In this document: piece after piece, positions 8,216 to 15,666 of the stretch
Position numbering within the stretch: position 1 is the first letter of the stretch
Layout of the letters: each line of letters begins with the position of its first letter
Source of the DNA: Streptomyces nodosus
Lineage (GTDB): Bacteria > Actinomycetota > Actinomycetes > Streptomycetales > Streptomycetaceae
Direction of reading: 5' to 3'
DNA: 64,000 nt
NCBI RefSeq assembly: GCF_008704995.1
Contig: NZ_CP023747.1
Span: 4,681,501-4,745,500 of the forward strand
Program-made: the position numbers and the translations under genes
Notes under the pieces: model-generated
Database searches by the model: none
Told to the model about the DNA's origin: nothing
What the model saw: the letters and a program-made list of their open reading frames with translations, nothing else

Positions 8216-8425
8216 TCAGCCGGGCCAGTAGGTGCGGCTCCACGCCGTCGGGCCCGGCCGGCGCAGCGGGCGGGCGGCGATACGGGCCGGGTCGGCCCAG
8301 GAGTCCGGATGCCGCGCCGCACCGGCCGGCGCGCCGGCCGCCGCTGCGGCGCGGGCGCGGACCACCGCCAGTGCGGCGGCCAGCTCCTCCGGGGTCGGAT
8401 TGCCCCGTACGACCTTGATCGTCAT
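8216..8425 (-). CDS. pccE: Acyl-CoA carboxylase epsilon subunit
   Basis: A 69-residue protein of the actinobacterial epsilon family. It opens with MTIKVVRGNPTPEELAAALAV, the consensus IxVxxGxPTxEELAAL. An Ala-rich middle follows, and it closes with RPLRRPGPTAWSRTYWPG, where the W(R)SY/W tail is diagnostic. In PccB-PccE complexes the epsilon chain bridges beta hexamer and alpha subunits and raises activity. GGGAG lies 6 nt before the ATG, and the gene begins 22 bp after the pccB stop. It is adjacent to pccB and upstream of mmpB, the canonical order. Confidence 0.93.
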   Translation of the reverse strand: MTIKVVRGNPTPEELAAALAVVRARAAAAAGAPAGAARHPDSWADPARIAARPLRRPGPTAWSRTYWPG

Positions 8426-8447
8426 GTCCGCTCCCAGGGACCGGGGG

Positions 8448-10031
8448 TTACAGAGGGATGTTGCCGTGCTTCTTCGGAGGCAGGGATTCCCGTTTGGTGC
8501 GCAGTTGACGCAGGCCCCGCACGATGTGGCGGCGGGTGTCGGACGGCATGATCACCGCGTCGATGTAGCCGCGTTCGGCCGCGACATAGGGGTTGAGGAG
8601 GGTGTCCTCGTACTCCTGGATCAGCCGGGCGCGGGTCGCCTCCGGATCCTCCGCCTCGCCGATGGTGCGCCGGTGCAGGATGTTGACCGCGCCCTGTGCG
8701 CCCATCACGGCGATCTGGGCGGTCGGCCAGGCCAGGTTGAGGTCCGCGCCCAGGTGCTTGGAGCCCATGACGTCGTAGGCGCCGCCGAAGGCCTTGCGGG
8801 TGATCACCGTGATCAGCGGGACGGTGGCCTCGGCATAGGCGTAGATCAGCTTGGCGCCGCGGCGGATGATGCCGGTGTGCTCCTGGTCCACGCCGGGCAG
8901 GAAGCCGGGCACGTCCACAAAGGTGATCACGGGCACGTTGAAGGCGTCGCAGGTGCGCACGAAGCGCGCCGCCTTCTCGCTGGCGTCGATGTCGAGGCAC
9001 CCGGCGAACTGCATCGGCTGGTTGGCGACGATGCCCACCGGGTGGCCCTCCACCCGGCCGAACCCGGTGAGGATGTTGGGCGCGAACAGCGACTGGGTCT
9101 CGCAGAACTCCTCGTCGTCCAGGATGTGCTCGATCACCGTGTGCATGTCGTACGGCTGGTTCGCACTGTCCGGGACGAGTGCGTCCAGCTCGCGGTCCTC
9201 GTCGCTGACGGCGAGGTCCGCCTCCTCCGGGAAGACCGGGGGCTCGCTGAGGTTGTTGGACGGCAGATACGACAGCAGCTGCTTGATGTACTCGATGGCG
9301 TCCTTCTCGTCCCCGGCCATGTGGTGGGCCACACCGGAGGCGGTGTTGTGGGTGCGGGCGCCGCCCAGCTCCTCGAAGCCGACGTCCTCCCCGGTGACCG
9401 TCTTGATCACATCGGGTCCGGTGATGAACATGTGCGAGGTCTGGTCGACCATCACCGTGAAGTCGGTGATCGCCGGTGAGTACACCGCACCGCCCGCACA
9501 GGGGCCGACGACCAGACTGATCTGCGGGATCACCCCGGAGGCATGGGTGTTGCGGCGGAAGATCTCCCCGTAGGCGCCCAGCGACGCCACGCCCTCCTGG
9601 ATACGGGCGCCGCCGGAGTCGTTGATCCCGATGACCGGACAGCCCGTCTTCAGGGCGAAGTCCATCACCTTGACGATCTTCTGGCCGTAGACCTCGCCCA
9701 GCGCCCCGCCGAAGACCGTGAAGTCCTGCGAGAACACGGCGACGGGACGGCCGTCCACGGTCCCGTACCCGGTGACGACGCCGTCGCCGTACGGCCGGTT
9801 CTGCTCCAGCCCGAAGTTGGTGGAGCGATGCCGGGCGAACTCGTCCAGCTCCACGAACGACCCGTCGTCCAGCAGCAGCGCGATCCGCTCACGGGCCGTC
9901 AACTTGCCCTTGGCGTGCTGCTTCTCGACGGCGCGCTCCGAGCCGGCGTGCGTCGCCTCCTGGACGCGGTGCCTGAAATCCGCCAGCTTGCCCGCGGTGG
10001 TGTGAATATCGATCTCTGCCGGCTCGGACAT
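8448..10031 (-). CDS. pccB: Propionyl-CoA carboxylase beta subunit (carboxyltransferase)
   Basis: A 527-residue carboxyltransferase, the catalytic hexamer of propionyl/acetyl-CoA carboxylase. It transfers carboxyl from biotin to acyl-CoA to give methylmalonyl-CoA. The N half has TARERIALLLDDGSF, SQDFTVFGGALGE and the oxyanion motif GGARIQEGV. The C half has VDVPGFLPG, and GGAYDVMGSKHLGAD, where the residue just before V-M (aspartate here) sets acyl-CoA size preference; Asp at this position is the propionyl-CoA type in S. coelicolor PccB. The end ..KHGNIPL is standard. AAGGGAG lies 10 nt before ATG. It heads the pccB-pccE-mmpB-maf string and is divergent from birA. Confidence 0.95.
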   Translation of the reverse strand: MSEPAEIDIHTTAGKLADFRHRVQEATHAGSERAVEKQHAKGKLTARERIALLLDDGSFVELDEFARHRSTNFGLEQNRPYGDGVVTGYGTVDGRPVAVFSQDFTVFGGALGEVYGQKIVKVMDFALKTGCPVIGINDSGGARIQEGVASLGAYGEIFRRNTHASGVIPQISLVVGPCAGGAVYSPAITDFTVMVDQTSHMFITGPDVIKTVTGEDVGFEELGGARTHNTASGVAHHMAGDEKDAIEYIKQLLSYLPSNNLSEPPVFPEEADLAVSDEDRELDALVPDSANQPYDMHTVIEHILDDEEFCETQSLFAPNILTGFGRVEGHPVGIVANQPMQFAGCLDIDASEKAARFVRTCDAFNVPVITFVDVPGFLPGVDQEHTGIIRRGAKLIYAYAEATVPLITVITRKAFGGAYDVMGSKHLGADLNLAWPTAQIAVMGAQGAVNILHRRTIGEAEDPEATRARLIQEYEDTLLNPYVAAERGYIDAVIMPSDTRRHIVRGLRQLRTKRESLPPKKHGNIPL

Positions 10032-10163
10032 CGGGATGCGGCTCCCTTGCCTGCTCAGGGGGACATGAGGTGAGGTGCGGGGGGATTCTTGGAGAAACGA
10101 ACGGTTACTCATCCGTAGCGTAGTGCTGTGCCCCTCGATCGGCAGTGCGGCGTTTCCCACACC

Positions 10164-10169
10164 TAGGGT
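10164..10169 (+). promoter_or_regulatory. -10 hexamer for birA, leaderless geometry
   Basis: TAGGGT, then exactly 7 nt, then the ATG of the biotin ligase gene. No ribosome-binding site precedes the ATG. Confidence 0.6.
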
Positions 10170-10176
10170 GGCTTGC

Positions 10177-11073
10177 ATGAAGCCGCGAGACCCCTCAGAC
10201 GCGAACGATCTGCCGCACGGCTCCGCCGGCGGCGGCAGCAGCCGTTGGTCCGACCTCGACCGCCCGCCTCTGAACGCCGCCGCGCTGCGCCGGGCGCTGC
10301 TGCGGGAGGGCGGGCTGTGGACCGCGGTCGACGTGGTGCAGCGCACCGGGTCCACCAACTCCGACCTGGTCGCCCGTGCCGCCTCCGGGCAGGCCGCCGA
10401 GGGCACCGTCCTGGTCGCCGAGGAACAGAGCTCCGCGCGCGGGCGGCTCGACCGGGTCTGGACGGCTCCTCCCCGCTCCGGGCTGTTCTTCTCGTTCCTG
10501 CTCCGGCCGGCGGAGGTGCCCGTCGACCGCTGGGGCTGGCTGCCGCTGCTCACCGGGGTGGCCGTGGCGACGGGCCTCGCACGGGCCGCGGGCGTCGACC
10601 TGTCACTCAAATGGCCCAACGATGTGCTGGTCACCGTGGACGGCGCGGAACGCAAGGCCGGCGGGATCCTCGCGGAGCTGGCGGGCGAGGACGGTGTGGT
10701 GATCGGCATCGGCCTCAATGTCACGCTGCGGGAGAGCGAGCTTCCGGTGCCCACGGCGGGTTCCCTCGCGCTGGCGGGCGCCCCCACCACGGACCGCGAC
10801 ACGCTGCTGCGGGCGATGCTGCGCTCCCTGGAGGACTGGTACGGCCGCTGGCGCGCCGTGGCCGGGGACCCGGTGGCGTGCGGTCTCCAGGAGACGTACG
10901 CGGCCGGCTGTGCGACGCTGGGTCGACTCGTGCGGGCCGAGCTGCCGGGCGACACGTCGATCACCGGGGAGGCGGTGGCGATCGACGGAGACGGCCGCAT
11001 CGTCCTGGCGACGCGGGAGGGCGTGCAGAAGCCGGTCGGCGCGGGGGACATCGTGCATCTGCGGCCGGCCTGA
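10177..11073 (+). CDS. birA: Biotin--[acetyl-CoA carboxylase] ligase
   Basis: A 298-residue group I biotin protein ligase. It activates biotin with ATP to biotinyl-5'-AMP and attaches it to the lysine of the carrier domain of the alpha chain encoded 4 kb away. The catalytic core shows RTGSTNSDL, the ligation loop SARGRLDRVW (a variant of the GRGRxGRxW motif), LKWPNDV and KAGGILAELAG. The C-terminal SH3-like domain ends VGAGDIVHLRP. There is no N-terminal helix-turn-helix, so it should not act as a DNA-binding BirA repressor. It is divergent from pccB across 145 bp, so enzyme and modifier may share regulation. Confidence 0.94.
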   Translation: MKPRDPSDANDLPHGSAGGGSSRWSDLDRPPLNAAALRRALLREGGLWTAVDVVQRTGSTNSDLVARAASGQAAEGTVLVAEEQSSARGRLDRVWTAPPRSGLFFSFLLRPAEVPVDRWGWLPLLTGVAVATGLARAAGVDLSLKWPNDVLVTVDGAERKAGGILAELAGEDGVVIGIGLNVTLRESELPVPTAGSLALAGAPTTDRDTLLRAMLRSLEDWYGRWRAVAGDPVACGLQETYAAGCATLGRLVRAELPGDTSITGEAVAIDGDGRIVLATREGVQKPVGAGDIVHLRPA

Positions 11074-11253
11074 GCGCCGGCCCGCCCGGTCCTCCGGGTG
11101 GCCGTCCCCCCCTGTCACCAGGGCGGTTGTCCCGGCCCTGTCGTCCCGGGGCCGTGCGCGAGGTCCCGCAGCTGAGGAGTGAGCTACCGCACACCTGCCG
11201 TAGAGTTGACCGCGGTCGATACCTGACCGTGGCAGATCGGAAGGGCAGCACGC

Positions 11254-12396
11254 GTGACCGTCGACGACACGGGCTCGGGCTCGGGCGTACCTCCCGCCCC
11301 CGACGTTGAACCCGGGCGGGACGCAGGCGCCGAGTCCGAGGAGAACCCCTTGGCGCTCCGCCTGGAGCAGCTCATCCTGGGGGCCGAGCGCCGCTATACC
11401 CCCTTCCAGGCGGCCCGCAGCGCGGGCGTGTCCATGGAGCTGGCCTCCCGTTTCTGGCGGGCGATGGGCTTCGCCGACATAGGTCAGGCCAAGGCGCTCA
11501 CGGAAGCCGATGTGCTGGCCCTGCGCCGGCTCGCGGGTCTGGTCGAGGCGGGCCTGCTGAGCGAGGCGATGGCGGTGCAGGTCGCCCGCTCGACCGGGCA
11601 GACCACGGCCCGGCTGGCCGAGTGGCAGATCGACTCCTTCCTGGAGGGTCTCACCGAGCCCCCCGAGCCCGGTATGACCCGTACCGAGGTGACCTACCCC
11701 CTGATCGAGCTGCTGCTGCCGGAGCTGGAGGAGTTCCTGATCTATGTCTGGCGGCGCCAGCTCGCCGCCGCGACCGGCCGGGTCGTGCAGGCCGGGGACG
11801 ACGAGGAGATGGTCGACCGCCGCCTCGCGGTCGGCTTCGCGGACCTGGTGGGCTTCACTCGCCTGACGCGCCGGCTGGAGGAGGAGGAACTCGGCGAGCT
11901 GGTCGAGGCGTTCGAGACGACCGCCGCCGATCTGGTCGCCGCGCACGGGGGGCGGCTCATCAAGACGCTGGGCGACGAGGTGCTGTACGCGGCGGACGAC
12001 GCCGGTACGGCCGCGGAGATCGCCCTCCGCCTCATCGAGACGATGGCGAACGACGAGACCATGCCGGAACTGCGCGTGGGCATCGCCTTCGGCACGGTGA
12101 CCACCCGGATGGGCGATGTCTTCGGTACGACGGTGAACCTGGCGAGCAGGCTGACCTCGATAGCGCCCCGGGACGCGGTGCTGGTCGACGGTGCCCTCGC
12201 GGAGGAGCTGATCCGCATGGGCGAGGCGCCCGCCTCCGAGGCACAGGCCGCCGAGGCCGTGGCCGCCGCGGAGAAGGAGGGCGAGGAGGCACCCTCGTAC
12301 CGCTTCGCGCTCCAGCCGATGTGGCAACGCCCGGTGCGGGGCCTCGGCGTGATCGAACCCTGGCTGCTGAACCGCCGGGACGAGACACCGCTCTAG
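11254..12396 (+). CDS. cya: Class III adenylate cyclase
   Basis: A 380-residue soluble adenylate cyclase, the single cAMP synthase type of Streptomyces. Residues about 30-165 form the regulatory helical domain (LEQLILGAERRYTPFQAAR). Residues about 185-325 are the class III cyclase domain with VGFADLVGFTRLTRR (metal-binding Asp and P-loop-like turn), KTLGDEVLYAADD (second metal Asp) and a DVFGTTVNLASRLT segment with the transition-state Arg and Asn. The C-terminal tail ends WLLNRRDETPL. GTG at 11254 has GGAAGGG 9 nt upstream. The TAG stop codon belongs to the end of a 169-bp palindromic element, so the element has replaced or abuts the native 3' end. Confidence 0.93.
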   Translation: MTVDDTGSGSGVPPAPDVEPGRDAGAESEENPLALRLEQLILGAERRYTPFQAARSAGVSMELASRFWRAMGFADIGQAKALTEADVLALRRLAGLVEAGLLSEAMAVQVARSTGQTTARLAEWQIDSFLEGLTEPPEPGMTRTEVTYPLIELLLPELEEFLIYVWRRQLAAATGRVVQAGDDEEMVDRRLAVGFADLVGFTRLTRRLEEEELGELVEAFETTAADLVAAHGGRLIKTLGDEVLYAADDAGTAAEIALRLIETMANDETMPELRVGIAFGTVTTRMGDVFGTTVNLASRLTSIAPRDAVLVDGALAEELIRMGEAPASEAQAAEAVAAAEKEGEEAPSYRFALQPMWQRPVRGLGVIEPWLLNRRDETPL

Positions 12397-12561
12397 TGCC
12401 GCGGCAGGCAACGTTTGCCCGTGAAGGAGCGGCGTCCGGTGCGTGCTCTCGGTGTGCCGGCCGGAAGCCCTCGTACTGGACGTACTTGGGCTTGTGGCCG
12501 GTGCAGCGAGAGGGCGTGCCGGGCGTCGCGACGGGGCGAACGTTGCCTGCCGCGGCACTAG
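12393..12561. repeat. 169-bp palindromic MITE-like element
   Basis: The two ends are a perfect 23-bp inverted repeat (12393-12415 and 12539-12561), each beginning CTAG at its outer end. The interior is also an imperfect inverted repeat, for example CTCTCGGTGTGCCGG against CTCTCGCTGCACCGG, so one strand folds into a single long hairpin with its tip near GTACTGGACGTAC. No reading frame for a transposase was found. CTAG at both edges would fit a target-site duplication of an IS5/IS427-like or TA-targeting enzyme, but that is inference. It supplies the stop codon of cya and may end its transcript. Confidence 0.75.
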
Positions 12562-12630
12562 CCTCTGCCCCCACCCACCGCCCTGGGTTCGTTCCGTGAG
12601 GTGCGCGGGTCTGTCTTCTCGTGGGGCTTG

Positions 12631-12730
12631 CTCAACCGCCTGTACTGCCGCTGCTGGTGACGCACAGTCCGATGATCCGGCTCAACCGTCCGTACCGACA
12701 CCGACATTGACGCACAGCCCGATGATCGGG
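12631..12730. repeat. Imperfect 50-bp tandem duplication
   Basis: Units 12631-12680 and 12681-12730 both begin CTCAACCG and share near-identical last 23 bases (TGACGCACAG, one C/T change, then CGATGATC). The second unit encodes the end of the Pro/Thr-rich protein on the minus strand. The first lies just beyond its stop and is out of frame because 50 is not a multiple of three. Confidence 0.75.
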
Positions 12731-13296
12731 AGGCACAGGCCCCCCGGGGCCGGGTCCGGGTCCAGGTCCGGGGCGGGTGCCTGTGTGGTCGTCGTCGCCG
12801 AGGGTGCCGGCGGTGCGGCGGGTGTCGTGGTGGTGGAGGGTTCATGCCTGGAGGAGGTGGTCGCCGGGGCCGAGGGAACCTCGGGGGTGCCGTCGGCAGC
12901 GGTGGTGGCGGGTGGGGCCGACGGTGACGGGCTCGTGGCCGGGCTCGTCGTCGGGTCCGCCGTGTCCAGCGCGACTCCGGGCCCGCCGGCCGCCTCCGTG
13001 AGGGCGCTCGCGGCGGGATGCCCGGAAGCCTCGGCGGGCAGGGAGCCGGCCGTGGCCGCCGTGCGGGTGGCCTGGATCCGGGGCTCGGCCTCCGTGGTCC
13101 CGCTCCCGCCGGTCGTTGACTCGGACGCCAGCCGTACCAGGCTCAGGGCCCCGGCGGCCAGGGCGAAGCCCCCGATGGCGAGGACCATCCGCCGGCGGCG
13201 CGGCTTGCGGTGCCGGCCCGTGGGGCGGTGCCAACGGGGCCCCGCCGTGTCGGGCGGCTCCGTGGTGGTTCCGGCGGTGGCCGTGTCGGTCGTCAT
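12682..13296 (-). CDS. Membrane-anchored Pro/Thr-rich protein of unknown function
   Basis: A 204-residue protein. Its basic head HRKPRRRR precedes one membrane helix or uncleaved signal (residues about 36-57, MVLAIGGFALAAGALSLVRLA). An exported Thr/Ser/Pro/Ala-rich low-complexity linker follows (TTTTPAAPPAPSATTTTQAP is typical), then a short C-terminal patch LCLPIIGLCVNVGVGTDG with two cysteines. The two cysteines might form a disulfide outside the cell. No catalytic domain was found. GGGAGGGAC lies 5 nt before ATG. The 3' end lies within a 50-bp tandem duplication and the palindromic element lies just beyond it. It is transcribed convergently with cya and divergently from the enoyl-CoA hydratase gene. 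Confidence 0.75.
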   Translation of the reverse strand: MTTDTATAGTTTEPPDTAGPRWHRPTGRHRKPRRRRMVLAIGGFALAAGALSLVRLASESTTGGSGTTEAEPRIQATRTAATAGSLPAEASGHPAASALTEAAGGPGVALDTADPTTSPATSPSPSAPPATTAADGTPEVPSAPATTSSRHEPSTTTTPAAPPAPSATTTTQAPAPDLDPDPAPGGLCLPIIGLCVNVGVGTDG

Positions 13297-13501
13297 GGCA
13301 GTCCCTCCCCGGTGTGCCCGCACGCCCCCCGAATGCGCCCCAGCGATCGGCAGATTATGTGTCGATCGGGGGTGAGTGAGGGCGAGATGGCCCGGATATC
13401 ACCCGAACGGGGAGGGGCGGTCCCCAGTGGCCCGTAGCCGACGGACCTCCGCGACCGCTTTCGCCGGGCCGCCCGGGCTGCGATGATCGGGGACGTCGGG
13501 A

Positions 13502-13517
13502 GTTAACCCGCGTTAAC
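13502..13517. promoter_or_regulatory. GTTAAC pair, candidate operator
   Basis: Two GTTAAC hexamers separated by CCGC lie just upstream of the ribosome-binding site of the enoyl-CoA hydratase gene. The arrangement is close to a 16-bp palindrome and would sit between promoter and start codon. Confidence 0.35.
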
Positions 13518-13529
13518 CGGGAGGGTGTC

Positions 13530-14336
13530 ATGACGGAGCAGGGCGACGAGCGGCGGTTCGGTGAGCATGTCGTCGTACGGCGGCACGAGTACGTCGCGGA
13601 GCTGGTGCTCGACCGGCCCAAGGCGATGAACGCGGTGTCCACCGCGATGGCCCGCTCCGTGGCCGAGGCCTGCGCCCAGCTGGCCGGCGACCGGGACGTC
13701 CGGGTGGCGGTGCTGACGTCCACGCACGAGCGCGCGTTCTGTGTGGGTGCCGACCTGAAGGAGCGGAACTCCTTCACGGACGCCGACCTGATGCGTCAGC
13801 GCCCGGTCGCGCGCGCCGCCTACACCGGGGTCCTGGAGCTGCCGATGCCCACGATCGCCGCGGTGCACGGCTTCGCGCTGGGCGGGGGCTTCGAGCTGGC
13901 GCTGTCCTGCGATCTGATCGTGGCGGACCGCACCGCGGTGCTCGGGCTGCCCGAGGTGTCGGTCGGAGTGATCCCGGGCGGCGGCGGCACCCAGCTGCTG
14001 CCCCGCCGGGTGGGTGCGGCACGCGCGGCCGAGCTGATCTTCACGGCGCGCCGTCTGGAGGCGGCCGAGGCACGGGAGCTGGGCCTGGTCGACGACCTCG
14101 TGGCGGAGGGGCAGGACCGCACGGAGGCGCTCGCTCTGGCGGGCCGTATCGCGGCGAACTCCCCGGTGGGTCTGCGTGCCGCCAAGCGCGCCCTGCGGCT
14201 GGGGCACGGGCTCGATCTGCGCACCGGACTCGAGGTCGAGGACGCGGCCTGGCGCTCGGTGGCGTTCTCGGGGGACCGCGCCGAGGGGGTGGCCGCCTTC
14301 AACGAGAAGCGCAGCCCCCGTTGGCCGGGAGAGTGA
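13530..14336 (+). CDS. Enoyl-CoA hydratase/isomerase family protein
   Basis: A 268-residue crotonase-fold protein. Visible are LVLDRPKAMNAVS (CoA-binding strand), REDAFCV-like AFCVGADLKER (oxyanion loop 1) and HGFALGGGFELALSCDLIVAD with the oxyanion glycines. LPEVSVGVIPGGGGTQLLPRRVG places Glu/Gly at the catalytic positions, where LPE is the usual hydratase glutamate, and a C-terminal trimerisation helix ends the protein. It probably adds water to 2-enoyl-CoA in fatty or branched-chain acid breakdown, but the precise substrate is unknown. GGGAGGG lies 6 nt before ATG. It stands alone, with an 11-bp hairpin after its stop. Confidence 0.9.
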   Translation: MTEQGDERRFGEHVVVRRHEYVAELVLDRPKAMNAVSTAMARSVAEACAQLAGDRDVRVAVLTSTHERAFCVGADLKERNSFTDADLMRQRPVARAAYTGVLELPMPTIAAVHGFALGGGFELALSCDLIVADRTAVLGLPEVSVGVIPGGGGTQLLPRRVGAARAAELIFTARRLEAAEARELGLVDDLVAEGQDRTEALALAGRIAANSPVGLRAAKRALRLGHGLDLRTGLEVEDAAWRSVAFSGDRAEGVAAFNEKRSPRWPGE

Positions 14337-14346
14337 TCACCCCCGA

Positions 14347-14382
14347 TCACCGTCCGGCACCGCGCCGCGTCCCGGACGGTGA
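14347..14382 (+). terminator. Hairpin terminator after the enoyl-CoA hydratase gene
   Basis: An 11-bp perfect stem (TCACCGTCCGG with its complement) around a 14-nt loop, starting 10 bp after the stop codon. Confidence 0.65.
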
Positions 14383-14437
14383 CATGACGCACACCCCTGA
14401 TCGCCGCACTGATGTCTCATATCGCCCTGTTTGTTTC

Positions 14438-14443
14438 TAGCCT
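14438..14443 (+). promoter_or_regulatory. -10 hexamer for the GGDEF gene, leaderless geometry
   Basis: TAGCCT followed by 6 nt and ATG. The intervening GGTGGG could also act as a weak ribosome-binding site if transcription starts further upstream. Confidence 0.45.
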
Positions 14444-14449
14444 GGTGGG

Positions 14450-15586
14450 ATGGGTGAGGACAGTCGGCTGAGGGCCGTGGTGGCGCTGGCGCAGGGGATG
14501 GCCGCCGCGCACACCCCCCGGGACTCCTGGCGTGCCGCGGCGCTCGGCGCGTGCCGCGCGCTGGCCGGGAGCTTCGCCGCGCTCTCCGTGTGGGAGCGCG
14601 AGCTCGGACGGCTGCGGGTCCTGGTCAATGTGGGGGAGCGCGCGCCCGGCGAGGAGGAGTTCCCGGAGCGCGAGGCGTATCCGGTGCACCAGTTCCCGGA
14701 GATCACCGAGTTTCTGCACGAGCGCTGGGCGGGCGGCGGCGGGCCGAGCGCCTGGGTGGAGACCGCGCGGGGCCCCGGCGCGGGGCACGCCGGGTACTCC
14801 CACCAGCGGGTCGCCGCCCTGCGCCGCCGCGGGCGCGGCTGTTGTGTGGTGGCCCCCGTGATGCTGCACGGCCGTGCCTGGGGCGAGCTGTATGTCGCCC
14901 GCCGGACCGGTGACCCCGGCTTCGACGAGGCCGACGCCGACTTCGCCACCGTCCTCGCCTCCGTGGTCGCCGCCGGGATCGCCCAGTCCGAGCGCCTGGA
15001 GGAGGCCCATCGGCTCGCCTTCACCGACGCCCTCACCGGTCTCGCCAACCGCCGGGCCGTCGACGTACGCCTGGACGAGGCGGTCGAGCGGCACCGCGGC
15101 GACGGGGTCGCGGTCTCCCTCGTGGTCTGCGATCTCAACGGGCTCAAACGGGTCAACGACACCCGGGGGCATGCCGTGGGCGACCGGCTGCTGGAGCGCT
15201 TCGGATCGGTCCTCTCGCTGTGCGGCGCCATGCTGCCCGGCGCCCTCGTCGCCCGTCTCGGCGGCGACGAGTTCTGTCTGCTCGCGGTCGGACCGTCCGC
15301 CGACGAGGTCGTCAAGGTCGCCGACGAGATCTGCCGGCGGGCCGCGGAGCTGGAGCTCGGCGACGGGGTGGCCTGCGGGGTCGCCTCCACCGAGGACCCG
15401 ATCGGTGCCGTGCGCTCCGCCCGTCGGCTGTTCCGGCTCGCCGACGCGGCCCAGTACCGGGCCAAGGCCCTGCGCGCCGCGAAGCCCGTGGTCGCGGGCC
15501 GTGAGGGGCCGGACGACCCGGTCGTGCGGCTGGCCGACGCGCCGCCGCCCGCCGGGGAGCGCCGGCGCTTCCGCGGACGCCACTGA
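14450..15586 (+). CDS. GAF-GGDEF diguanylate cyclase
   Basis: A 378-residue soluble c-di-GMP synthase. Residues about 15-185 form a GAF-like sensor (LAGSFAALSVWERELGRL, VVAPVMLHGRAWGELYVARR). A short helix leads to the GGDEF domain (about 195-345), with FTDALTGLANRRAVD, DLNGLKRVNDTRGHAVGD and the intact active site RLGGDEF at residues 269-275. The RxxD product-inhibition site that would lie five residues earlier is absent (GALV). By position this is the SCO4931/CdgE equivalent, from memory. Two c-di-GMP would be made from 2 GTP and could feed the BldD developmental switch. The basic C-terminal tail is probably disordered. Confidence 0.9.
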   Translation: MGEDSRLRAVVALAQGMAAAHTPRDSWRAAALGACRALAGSFAALSVWERELGRLRVLVNVGERAPGEEEFPEREAYPVHQFPEITEFLHERWAGGGGPSAWVETARGPGAGHAGYSHQRVAALRRRGRGCCVVAPVMLHGRAWGELYVARRTGDPGFDEADADFATVLASVVAAGIAQSERLEEAHRLAFTDALTGLANRRAVDVRLDEAVERHRGDGVAVSLVVCDLNGLKRVNDTRGHAVGDRLLERFGSVLSLCGAMLPGALVARLGGDEFCLLAVGPSADEVVKVADEICRRAAELELGDGVACGVASTEDPIGAVRSARRLFRLADAAQYRAKALRAAKPVVAGREGPDDPVVRLADAPPPAGERRRFRGRH

Positions 15587-15630
15587 CCCCGGCCCGGATC
15601 ACATGTAAGGGGTCGAGGGGCGGTCCACTG

Positions 15631-15659
15631 ATGACATCAGAGCATTCACTGCGTACGCT
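15631..15659 (+). promoter_or_regulatory. hutH promoter
   Basis: ATGACA (5 of 6 to TTGACA), a 17-bp spacer and TACGCT, which ends 7 nt before the ATG of hutH. This is a full vegetative-type promoter with leaderless geometry. Confidence 0.65.
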
Positions 15660-15666
15660 CCTGAAT

